64,000 nt of DNA, taken from Vigna angularis (taxonomy: Eukaryota > Streptophyta > Magnoliopsida > Fabales > Fabaceae). Below are positions 1 to 9,230 of the stretch, one piece after another (position 1 is the first letter of the stretch; every line of letters starts with the position of its first letter). The notes beneath the pieces were generated by a model. That model saw nothing but the letters and a program-made list of their open reading frames with translations, ran no database searches and was not told the DNA's origin. The position numbers were made by a program, and so were the translations under genes. The stretch lies in contig NC_068973.1 of the NCBI RefSeq assembly GCF_016808095.1, forward strand, positions 22,942,501 through 23,006,500, given 5' to 3'.

Positions 1-360
1 GATCCAGTTTAGCGGATCCAGCCCTTTGATCGTGGGTAATTCAACCCTTTTCCGCCATTGATTCTGCACCTCTTAGTGATCGCCACCGTGATCGTGGGTT
101 CGGGTCCCATCGTGATCGCCACCCACTCTCCCTCCAATATCCTCCTCGCACCATCGCTGGTTCCTGTTTACGGAAGCCTGTCGCTGGTTCCCGTTTACTG
201 AAGCCTGACTTCCACCTGATTGTCCTTCGTTGTTGTGAGTCTGCGCCCCCATCATCCTCATTATTTCTTGCAAGTCTCGGCGCACTGTGGCAAATTTCGC
301 CTTCATCCCTTCCATCGTAATCTCTAGAGCCTTCAATCGTCCCTCTATGCTTCCTTCCAT
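1..360 (-). pseudogene. Gypsy gag N-terminal fragment (element G1)
   Basis: Start of a Ty3/Gypsy gag read leftward from an ATG at 360, 158 bp inside the PBS. The first 95 codons contain a short coiled-coil-like start followed by Asn/Gln/Gly-rich sequence, and stop at about 70-72. Beyond the stop, another frame gives WRKRVELPT and then LDPLNWI, which matches the gag of element G2 near 2749-2800. The reading frame is therefore broken by a small indel. The rest of the element lies left of the window. It belongs to the same tRNA-Tyr-primed family as G2 and probably as the chromovirus at 8780-13815. It is unlikely to make a functional protein. Confidence 0.75.
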
Positions 361-517
361 CTTCGCTTTACACCTAATTTGATCTGGAAGTTTCTTGATA
401 CCGTCTTGATCCCTTCTTGATTCCGCACCCCTCTCCTAAGGGTCACCGCAAGTTCTCCGTTTCATACGGCAACACTCTGGATGATCCGGCCGCTTCTCGA
501 TCCGGCAGCTTCTCGAA

Positions 518-533
518 ACGGCAGGTCAGACCA
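518..533 (-). other. Primer-binding site of G1 (tRNA-Tyr type)
   Basis: On the minus strand the sequence just inside the LTR reads TGGTCTGACCTGCCGT. Plant nuclear tRNA-Tyr begins CCGACCT, so its 3' end plus CCA would pair with TGGTCCGACCT; there is one mismatch here. The tRNA identity is recalled from known plant tRNA-Tyr sequence and was not searched. Confidence 0.65.
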
Positions 534-536
534 AAT

Positions 537-937
537 TGTTAGGTTCCTGGGTTTGGAATCTAACCAGAACACACTCAGAAGATAGAAACAGTAACGAAAG
601 AATGAGTTTTTCTATTATTCACAGTAAAAGAACTATCTTTACAAATAATGGTTCGGAGCATAACCTCCCTGGTTGAGAGCATAACCTCTCTCTACAGGCT
701 AAAATCCTTTCTTTACAACAAAATCACTCAATGCCCCATACAGAGTTTACTGGAGTCTATTTATAGCTTTAATAGCTCTGACCCACTCTTCCATACAATA
801 GAACCCTTCCCAAACTGAGACCAAACAGTTTCCTGTTTAAACCCGTTCGGCATGCCCCTGTTACCGTTCGGCATGCCCCTGTTACCGTTCGGCTTCAAAC
901 CTAAACCCCATCTATCCTATCCTCCTATGTCCTAACA
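537..937 (-). repeat. 5' LTR of Gypsy element G1
   Basis: A 401-bp LTR bounded by TGTTAGG and CCTAACA, a perfect 7-bp terminal inverted repeat. It lies directly beside the PBS and upstream of gag on the minus strand. It has a TATAAATAG-type box at about 758-766 (minus) and two and a half tandem copies of a 21-bp unit at 843-893. The partner LTR is outside the window, so the target duplication cannot be checked. Confidence 0.85.
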
Positions 938-1480
938 CCTGTTCATATGGTTATGTCACAAACTGCTTGGTCAGCTTTAAAATTACCTATTTCATGCAAA
1001 ATTATTTCAAACTAGATAAAATTTCTCGAGAAATCTGAATATGATGATGGAATGGTGATTGTTGTGGTAATGGTGATGTGGCATATGTGTGTTGTACTGG
1101 TAGGGAATTTTTACTAGTAATGTATTAATGAAGGTGCATTGGAGATGATGATTGTGCAAAAAAATGTAGTTTGATATTAATGTTGATACAAATTCACTGA
1201 TCTAAATTAAGTGCATATATTGAATTTAGTTATTAGCTTTGTCAAGTTACTCATATTGTAGGCTATTCATTTATAGATTGAAGCACACTTCAAATTGTTT
1301 TTCCTTAACGTTTTACCTCTCAACCTTTGATTTTAAGCCCAAATGTCTTGCCAATCAGTTGGTTGTAGCTATCCTACATTGTTGTTGCTGATAATAGATA
1401 GATTGACCAATTTTAGATATTGGAGACAAGGATGCAACCATTTGTCATGATTTTTTTTTTTGTGTAAATATTCTTTTCAG
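938..1480 (+). other. Intron sequence upstream of the LIKE-COV exon
   Basis: AT-rich sequence with no ORF or repeat boundary that I can support. It ends in a T-run (1451-1460) and TTCTTTTCAG at 1471-1480, a good polypyrimidine tract and 3' splice site for the exon that follows. The upstream exons of the gene are not here and must lie left of the G1 insertion, outside the window. Confidence 0.6.
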
Positions 1481-1578
1481 ATCAAAATACCACTGCCTTT
1501 AAAGAGGTAGCCATTATCCGTCATCCACGTGTTGGGGAATATGCCTTTGGCTTTATTACATCAACTGTTACTCTACAG
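1481..1578 (+). CDS. LCV: LIKE-COV (DUF502) protein, internal exon
   Basis: A 98-bp exon between a canonical AG acceptor (1479-1480) and GT donor (1579-1580). It enters in phase (first codon completed by the previous exon) and encodes QNTTAFKEVAIIRHPR and then VGEYAFGFITSTVTLQ. This is the highly conserved centre of plant CONTINUOUS VASCULAR RING-LIKE proteins, predicted integral membrane proteins linked to vascular patterning in Arabidopsis (family knowledge). There are no stops or frameshifts. The next exon, 13 kb downstream, continues the conserved protein in the correct phase. The N-terminal membrane segments lie in exons left of the window. Confidence 0.9.
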
Positions 1579-1907
1579 GTACGTTGAATTGTCTACAATT
1601 TGATTACCAACCTACTTTTGCTTATGTTGATTAAATGTATGTGATGGTTCCCTTTTTTATTTTTATAGCACATAAACTTCATCAATTTATATATAATGCT
1701 TGGATGGACTTTTGGGAAAGTAATATATCTATAGTATTGAAAATTGGAATGCACGTACCATACATATTTGTACATGTATTATGACATGGTCCATTTTAAC
1801 ATGACTAACGGGAATTTGCCTACATTAGATTGAATAATCATTAAAATAACTTTTAACATATAATTATTGTGAATAATGGGGATATCCTTGAATCATAGGG
1901 ATTTGGT

Positions 1908-2422
1908 TGTATAGGAGTTATTATTATGCTTCCTAAAATAGCTTCCTAGACTTGTATATATGAATTATATTCTCAGCATAATAAATATAAGATTCTACCC
2001 TAAATTATGAGATGGTATAAGTTATTTACAGTAATATATTCTAGGGAAATATTCAGTATAAGTTAATTACAGTAATATATCCTTGGAAAATATTCAACAT
2101 AAGTTAATAGAATTATATTATATTATTCAGTATAAGTTAATTATAGCAAATATAATTATATTCTAGGAAAATATTTAATATAAATAAAGCCCAACGCTAT
2201 GGTGGAAGGCATGCTTTTGATTATTGAGTTTGTTGACAGGCAACTATAGTCCTGTGAGGGAGGTTATGCTTCCAACTATCTTTGTTACTTTTGTTTATTC
2301 CATTACCATCAATAAAAGAAATTCATTAGTTACCGTTCTTTCGATTTACTGTGAGATTTAAGTGTTATCTTTCTGCTTACTGTGATAGTGGTTAGTTACG
2401 TCTCCTACTCGGATACGTAACA
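1908..2422 (+). repeat. 5' LTR of Gypsy element G2 (start approximate)
   Basis: The right end is clear: it ends GTAACA at 2422, followed by the PBS. The left end is my estimate (TGTATAGG at 1908), chosen by similarity of layout to the G1 LTR. A TATAAATAAAG box lies at about 2180, and the motif GGGAGGTTATGCTTCC at about 2258-2273 resembles one in G1. Three imperfect tandem copies of an about 55-bp AT-rich unit lie at about 2015-2180. Confidence 0.55.
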
Positions 2423-2424
2423 AT

Positions 2425-2440
2425 TGGTCCGATCTGCCGG
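2425..2440 (+). other. Primer-binding site of G2 (tRNA-Tyr type)
   Basis: TGGTCCGATCTGCCGG starts two bases after the LTR end. It is the same site type as in G1 (518-533) and the chromovirus (13418-13433), with small differences between copies. Confidence 0.65.
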
Positions 2441-2448
2441 ATCCAGTT

Positions 2449-3944
2449 GAAAGGAGTGAACAACATCATGGAAGGAAGAATGCATGCAGTCGAAGGAAGA
2501 ATGAATGTAGTCGAAGGGCAACTGTAGAGCATGGGGCTAAAGCTGGAGAACGTGGAGCTGTCCATGGGGACGTTGGAGGCGACAATGCAAACACATTTCC
2601 AAGAACTGATGAGGATGATGGGTGGTTGAGACCGATCACTAGATGGTAACTCAGATGGAAGCAAGGGGTCTGTCAATGGGAAAAGGAGGGACCGACAAGA
2701 TGAAGATGAAGGCGAGAAAGAGAGTGGTGCGCAGGAGCAACCCAATTGGAGGAAAAGGGTAGAGTTACCCACGTTCGAGGGGAGTGATCCATTAAATTGG
2801 ATCAATAGGGCTAATAAATTTTTTGAACTGCAAGAAGCATCCGAGGAAGAAAAGGTGCACCTAGCCTACATAAGCATGGAGGGAAGTGTCGTATACTGGT
2901 TCAGATTTTGGAGGGAGGAGACCAATGACCGCTCGTGGGCAGGTCTGAAGTAGGCGATAATGATACGGTTTAGAGGAAGAAATCGGGGGTCAGTTTTTGA
3001 AAGGCTGGCAGCTAGTAAGCAATCGGATCTGTGGAAGAGTACATCCAAGATTTTGAAGTCTTGGTGGGACAGACGAAGGGAGTGTCCGGAGAGCAGTTGA
3101 TGGGGTACTTCATGGCAGGGTTATAGGAGGGGATTCGTAACCGCGTACGATTGCTTGATCTGCAGAAGCTGATGACCGCCATGAGCATGGTAAGGGACGT
3201 GGAGGAGATTCACGGTGGCACGAAGACTGGAGCCGAAAGTATGAGCAAAAATCAGTCCTGGGGGAAACCAGCGAGGATGGAGTCCGGTCCGCCTAACCAA
3301 AGCCGAGCGGAAGCTGCGAGGGAAAACTGAGCGGGAGTCATGGAGAGTGTGGGGTCAGTAAGAAGGGAAGGAACACAAGGGAGTGGGACAGGCAAAACGT
3401 TTCCCGATAATAGGGGAAGGAACGTGAGGAATCTACCCTATGCTGAATTTGTGAAACAGAGGGAAGAAGGGAGGTGTTTCAGGTGTGGAGGACCGTTCGG
3501 TCCAGGCCACCAATGCCCGGAAAGGAGTCTTCGGATGATTATACTGGCCGAAGATGAGGATGAAGAGCAAGCTGAGACCGAACCCGAGCAGATTCAGATA
3601 GAGTTATCGGCCTTCTCGGCTGGAGGCCTTATCCAGCCAAGAACGATGAAATTGCATGGACAGATAGGGGAGAAGCAAGGAATTGGTGAAGGAACTGGGA
3701 TTACCCGTGGTAGACACTCTCCCATATCGGGTGAGCTTGGGAGACGTGGAGAAAAAGAAGACGCGAGGGTGCTGTGAGGAGGTAGTGATTCGCTTGGAGA
3801 AGCAGAGGAACCGAACGGTTCCATCTATTTGAATTTGGCGGAGTGGATGTAATTCTGTGTGTAGAAGGGCTCGCCAAGCTGGGTGAGGTAACCCTGAATT
3901 GGAGGGAATTGACCATGGTGTTCGGTCAAGGAGGGAGGAAGGGC
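2449..3944 (+). pseudogene. Gypsy gag-protease remnant (G2)
   Basis: A decayed gag followed by part of an aspartic protease. A coiled-coil-like start (about 2470-2610) leads to the capsid-like block with NWRKRVELPTFEGSDPLNW at 2749-2802. Stops and frameshifts follow at about 2630, 2952 and 3124. An open stretch at 3340-3777 carries the motif LPYAEF and the zinc knuckle CFRCGGPFGPGHQC (3478-3519). Protease-like sequence with LPYRVSLGDVEKKK follows at about 3700-3760 in another frame. The element stops abruptly near 3944, where Copia sequence on the opposite strand begins. RT, RNase H, integrase and the 3' LTR are absent. It is not functional. Confidence 0.8.
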
Positions 3945-5832
3945 ATCCAATTAATAAGAAAACATGCAGTTAAGATGGCATCCCCCCAGTGATGAACAGG
4001 AATATGGGCACCAAGCAAAAGAGTACGAGCAGTTTCAACCAAGTGTCTATTTTTTCTTTCGGCTATACCATTTTGCTGGGGTGTATGAGGACAAGTGGAC
4101 TGATGCAAAATACCATGAGAGCTAAGGAATTGCAGACAAAGTGGATGAGAAATACTCTTTAGCATTATCACTTAAGATTTTAATTACTTGACCAAATTGG
4201 TTCTTGATTTCATTCAAAAAGGATGTGAAGATGGGTAACAATTCAGAGCGATCTTTCTTTAGATAAACCCAAGTACATCTAGAATACTCATCAATAAATG
4301 TAACAAAATACCTAAAACCAAAAGAAGAGACGCGACTAGGTCCCCAGACATCAGAATGAATAATAGAAAAACTAGAATTACACATTGATTGAGACCTTTT
4401 AGGAAAGACAGATCTAACATGTTTTCCTAGTTGACAAGACTCACATTCTAAAGTCTGAAGACCACTAAGTTCAGGACACATCTTTTTTAACTTTGACAGG
4501 TGAGGATGGCCAAATCGGTCATGTAACACTTTAGGGGGAAGAGCTGCAACACAGGATACCCGTGGACAAGATCCAAAATGGTATAAACCTCCAGCTTCAT
4601 ATCCTTCTCTAATCTGTCTCCCCGAGCCACGCTCCTGTATAACAAAAGATTTTGAATCAAAAGTTATTGAACAATGTAACATTTTGGTTAACTGACTTAA
4701 GGAAATTAAATTGAATGGATAGTTAGGGACAAAGAACAGATTTCAGAGTTAGAGAGGGAGACAAGGAGACTTGACCGACTCCCTTTGAACAAGTTTTATA
4801 GCCATTTGCAAGGGTAATGAAATGGGGTTTTTCTTGGAGGGAAAGGGTTGAGAACAATGAGGTATTACCAGAGATGTGATCAGAAGCACCCGAGTGAATT
4901 ACCCATGAATTTTGACCTTCCATGGATTGAGAAATGCAAGTTGTGGGTGTACTTGGAGATTGAGATGATTATGCCAAGCTGTTAGACTTTAATCACAGAT
5001 ACTCTTGATACTCTTCCTCAGTGAACTTGGAGTTGGAAGTGGGAGTTTCAGCCTTAGAGATATTGGCTATTTTTGAAGGAAAACCATGCAAGGAGTAGCA
5101 GTTTTCTTGGGTGTGACCCACCCTCTTACAGTAAGTGCACTGTGGACGTCCCCGACCTCCACGTCCTCCTCCTCTAGTTCCTCGCGTGGCAACCATGACA
5201 AATGGTTCCATTGTTTCATGAGCTTCCTGAGATTGAGGCACTGGAACACGAAGAAGACGTGTGGTCAAGGCTTCCAAGGAAGGGATCTCATGACTTGTCA
5301 GAAGTTGATCTCTGATATGATTCAAATCTGGATGTAAAGCACGGAGGATTATCACCATATAATACTTGTCAAGCTTCTTCTTGATGTCTTCCGAAGATTC
5401 CACTTCCAAGAACATTCTCAACTCTTCCACAGCTGCTTGGGCTTCAGTCATGAAGGAGACCATATCATGGTCTGTCATTTTGAGACATGTAAGCTTGTTT
5501 GCTGTATCATAGAGACGTTGAATATCATTAGCATAAATGCTTTGAGCTTTCTTCCAAAAAGAGTGACACGTTTTGAAGGCTCTAAGAGATATCAAAAGTC
5601 AGGGTTCCACAGATTGCCACAATAGGACACACAATTGGAAATCTGCTTGTTTCCATTGTTCAGCTTTTTCATAAGGTACTTGGCTTCCATCCTGCTCAAG
5701 GTGGTTATAATGTCCTTGACCGAGGAACCACATTTCCACGGCAGCAGACCAAGACAGATAATTCTTTCCGTTTAGCTTTTCGGAAGTAATTGAGGGTCTA
5801 CCAGAGAAAGAAAGAACACTTCCAGACGCCAT
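3945..5832 (-). pseudogene. Copia gag-protease-integrase fragment (E3)
   Basis: A Ty1/Copia polyprotein read leftward from ATG 5832. Parts in order: gag N-terminus with NGKNYLSWSAAVEMWFLGQG (5599-5832); gag body and Gly/Arg-rich tail with zinc knuckle CTYCKRVGHTQENC (4993-5595); protease with HSGASDHISGN, where the usual Asp is replaced by His (4723-4923); GAG-pre-integrase and integrase with HDRFGHPHLSKL, CESCQLGK and FVTFIDEYSRCTWVYLKKD (4122-4682); the rest of the integrase core in another frame with HTPQQNGIAERKNR (3926-4171). Stops and frameshifts separate these parts. It ends within integrase near 3944, fused to G2 protease. RT and RNase H are missing. Confidence 0.85.
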
Positions 5833-6343
5833 TCTTGATAAAAATAGGAGAAGGAAAAGCGCGACAGTGAGGAACCAGAAAACCCTAGAGGGTTTCTTAG
5901 TTTTTTCTTCAAGGGGAGCTTCTGGACTTCACTGAAGTAAGGTTTTGAGGGTCAGAACAGAGAGAGGAGGCTCAGGCGACAACTATGGAGTTGTCACGGT
6001 GACTTTCCGACGGGCAGAGGGCGGCGCGTGAATAGTACGCGCACAAAGAAGCTGCGCGTGGCAGAGCGTGGAGGAGAATCAGACTCCGACACCGGTGGGG
6101 GTGGTCGTCGCGTGAAGAGACGAACCATATCCAGTGGTCGCCAGAGGGAACAGGCGGACGACGGCGAACAATGGCAGACAGATGCGAGATGGCGGAGAAC
6201 CAAGTTGAAGAGCTTCGAACTGCAGTTGACAGCTGCAGATAGTGACAAGACAACCGCGGACAACAGCAAAGGGTACCGGACAGATGCGGACAACAATGAC
6301 AATGCTGGTGGACAACCCAGGACAAAAACGAGAGCATGATGAA
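5833..6343 (-). other. Untranslated leader of Copia element E3
   Basis: Sequence between the PBS and the gag start. Long open frames occur here on both strands, but none resembles a known protein, and the GC-rich, Arg/Ser-rich translations look incidental. Confidence 0.55.
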
Positions 6344-6358
6344 CCTGCTCTGATACCA
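6344..6358 (-). other. tRNA-iMet primer-binding site of E3
   Basis: The minus strand reads TGGTATCAGAGCAGG, the standard Copia PBS complementary to the 3' end of initiator tRNA-Met. It lies three bases inside the LTR end. Confidence 0.9.
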
Positions 6359-6361
6359 ACT

Positions 6362-6558
6362 TGAGATTAAAACTGAGAGAATATATTCTTGAGGGCTTAA
6401 CAGATCCCTCTCATTATCTTCTATATATATTGAAAACACAAGAGTACATGGAACATCAAGAGTCTGCACTAGACCTCTAGGTACAGAACTAGGTACGACT
6501 CATTAATGGTCTAGCAGACAAGCCTTAATGATGATATATAACAGTAATTATTCTAACA
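6362..6558 (-). repeat. 5' LTR of Copia E3
   Basis: A 197-bp LTR with TG at 6362 and CA at 6557-6558, adjacent to the tRNA-Met PBS. It is similar in sequence and layout to the 178-bp LTR at 6753-6930, which has the opposite orientation. No 3' partner is present. Confidence 0.85.
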
Positions 6559-6752
6559 GGTCTGAAGCTTATGTGCATCTTGCTCGAAGCCAAAGTTACC
6601 ACATCTATTGCCTGATTCGAGATAAGTTGATTTTGTTGGATCAAATGACCAACTTCCATATGTATTGACCAAGTTCCTAAAGAGATCTCAAATTGAGTTT
6701 ATTTATTCCAAGCTTGGTTCATACAATTTGTATACTCTAGCTTGAGGGGGAG
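6559..6752 (+). pseudogene. 3' end of a Copia internal region with PPT (E4)
   Basis: About 190 bp of plus-strand Copia 3' internal sequence, ending in the polypurine tract CTTGAGGGGGAG at 6741-6752 immediately before the 3' LTR. Residual coding similarity (for example SEAYVHLARSQSYHIY) is weak and ends in stops. All upstream parts of this element are missing. It abuts the oppositely oriented E3 LTR. Confidence 0.65.
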
Positions 6753-6930
6753 TGTTAGAAGATTTACCCTATTAGTGTATATATATTGTAGTAGCTAGGT
6801 CTGCAGCTAGGTGAAGCGGAAGACCTGTAATCTTCCATGTACTTTTGTATTAGAACTTTCTTATATATCGAATGAGAGTGAGAGGGATCTTTCAAGCCCT
6901 CTAGAAATATATTCTACAGTTTCAATCTCA
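6753..6930 (+). repeat. 3' LTR of Copia E4
   Basis: A 178-bp LTR running TGTTAGAAG to AATCTCA, directly after the GGGGGAG polypurine tract. It is a diverged relative of the E3 LTR; both contain GAGAGGGATCT. Confidence 0.85.
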
Positions 6931-8779
6931 AGTCATTCTTTGGGATAGAAATAGAGAACAAGGAAGAAAGACAAAAATAATTGAAAGGAGAAATAGAACT
7001 ACGGGTATAATGAAGAGAAGTAATAACTAGAGGTAAGTTTTTTGTTAGAAGATTTTGCAACCTAACCTATCATTCTACGATATGGGTTTTCAAGATAAAA
7101 CATTTTTGTTCTCTATAAACAATGACATTTTATATCGTTTTCTTAGCTAACCATGGACTTGGTTACTCAAACTTAAACTCATGAGTCTATAACAATTGAA
7201 TTGAGTCTGGTCAAGTTTGCTGAGTCCACCAAGAAAGATGTTTGTTTTTGCATTCAGCAACCCCATCCACAATGTTTTATTTTATACAACATACCATGAG
7301 TCCATAAGGGTCTGAAACTGAGTAGACAAATACTTACAAGCTTTATCCCTTTGTAAGGTGTGAATAAGGACACCAAATTAATTGTTGATTTCATTTAAAA
7401 AAGATTCAAAATTAGAAGACAATTTTGAATGATCTTTCTTTAAATATAACCACATGTAACAAAATATCTTGATCCTAATGTAGAGGAAATACAACTCGAA
7501 CCCCAAACATCTGAATAAAACTAAAACAAAAGGGGATGAAACTTGACTAAAAGTGTGACAAGAAAAATAACTTTAAATGTGCTTATATAATTTGGCAAGC
7601 CTCATAAGGCAAAGAGTCTTACTTTGAAAGATCAGGGGTTAACAAAGAGTCTTACTTTGAAAGATCAGGGGTTAACAAAGAGTCTAACTTGAAAATATTA
7701 GGGGTTAACTGTTTCAACCTATCAAGTTTGGATGTCTTAATTGAGCAAAAACTAGAAATGGGGATGTTGTTGCTAATCTAACAAGAGAAGACCTATTGTT
7801 CTAACAGAGGCCGTGAGATTAACATTCAAAACCAATCGACTATTTATTCTTCAATCTCGCAAGAAAACATACTCTTTAATAAAAGAAATGATAATCAAGA
7901 GATTGTGTAAGTTGACTTATGGACAATAAGTTAAGGGAAGCTGCCAGGGACATAGAGGACATCATGAATAGAAAGAGAAGGAAGATAAAGGATATTAGAA
8001 GTAGAAGGAAGAAAACAGGGATTTATTACTAGCGATATGATTCGTGATCTCTCACCATCAAGGACACAAAAAGTGAGAAATGCCAACAAAGGAATTACCA
8101 TTGTGTGCAACAAAAATAGTGGGGCTTGAGGCTTGATGATCTTCATACCATTTTAGGAAGTTGTCATAGGAACGTGAGGAGATGAGATTCAAAGGCAATA
8201 AATAAACAAAATCTAAAGGAGGGGCAGAACATTAAGCAACATATGCAGTGCAAGGAGATTAACCATGCAAGTCCAACCAATTATCAACTGTCTCGACCTG
8301 TGACAATGTTCGCACAAACAACTTCCTTTGTTGTCCTTACATGACAAAGTTTTGCTGTTACGAGATATAAGTAGAAGAGCCAACTGAAACAAAGAAGAGG
8401 CAATGACTCAAAGGAGTTTGGTAGGAACACGAAAGAGAAATGACTAGATGTTGTGCATGTTGCTTTTGTGGGCTACCCAAGATTAGATCATAGACATGAG
8501 AATACTCTGGGTAGACTGTACTAGTTAAGGGACATGAAAAACTTTTGGCCATTTTGAAGCTCTATAACAATAGTGGTAGCAGGGGAAAGCAACTCATTGA
8601 AGTCACATAGAAAGGTTAAATACCTTGTTCAAATAAGATGACATAGAATCCTTAATCCCATGGGCTTTAAGAATTGTCATGAAATCTTCACGAACCTGAT
8701 AAAGCCACCAAGAAGTGTTTGTAAAAGGTTATTTGACCTATGTCTAAACAGCTTTATAGGTTTTATGAGTGTGAGATAC
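6931..8779 (-). pseudogene. Decayed Copia polyprotein remnant (E5, left part)
   Basis: Heavily mutated Copia sequence read leftward. At about 7380-7510 the minus strand still gives WLYLKKDHSKL and FESFLNEINN, matching the integrase of E3. At 7931-8146 it gives DVLYVPGSFP preceded by remnants of the protease region. Many stops and frameshifts are present. The same element resumes at 13816 after the chromovirus insertion. No RT was recognised. Confidence 0.65.
7610..7708. repeat. Tandem repeat, three copies of a 33-bp unit
   Basis: CAAAGAGTCTTACTTTGAAA begins units at 7610 and 7643, which are identical over 33 bp. A third, diverged unit starts at 7676. It lies in decayed Copia integrase sequence and looks like a local duplication. 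Confidence 0.85.
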
Positions 8780-9230
8780 TGATAGAAACCCCACAATTAA
8801 ACTGAATATCACAGGTATATTATTCAAGTATTATGCAGAAGAAAAGTTATGGACTGAAAGCTCTACAATCACCAGTAAAACCCAGAGTACTCTCACTCCT
8901 AACCAGAGGATGACTGTTATGGACTAAAAGCTCTACAATCACCAGTAAAACCCAGAGTGCTCTCACTCCTAACCAGAGGATGACTCTCCTCCTAACCAAC
9001 TCACCACCTCCTACTCCGTATCCCCCTTCACACTCTCTATTCTCTCTCCTATAACAGAATTCCCCTTTCCTGGATTCCTGACACGTCATTCCCCTCTCTA
9101 ACTAACTTCCCTTTCTTTTCCTAACCCCATTTTCTTTCTTCTCACGTAAACATTCCATATTTTGGGCCTTGCTCCCTCTATAATTGTTTCATGTTGATTA
9201 ACAGGCCCATCCTTAGTAGGAGTCCTATCA
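8780..9230 (-). repeat. 3' LTR of the chromovirus
   Basis: A 451-bp LTR, TGATAG to CTATCA. Compared with the 381-bp 5' LTR it contains an extra tandem copy of a 70-bp segment (about 8848-8987). Outside the duplicated part I see one substitution against the 5' LTR (A versus G in CTCTCTRACTAAC). Confidence 0.92.

Noticed and set aside
5972..6469. Open frames of 78-165 codons on both strands upstream of Copia E3 gag
   Set aside because: They overlap the LTR, PBS and leader of E3 and have no homology that I recognise.
7610..7708. Direct repeats resembling a small CRISPR-like array
   Set aside because: Adjacent 33-bp units with no spacers, in decayed Copia integrase of a plant genome; a simple tandem duplication.
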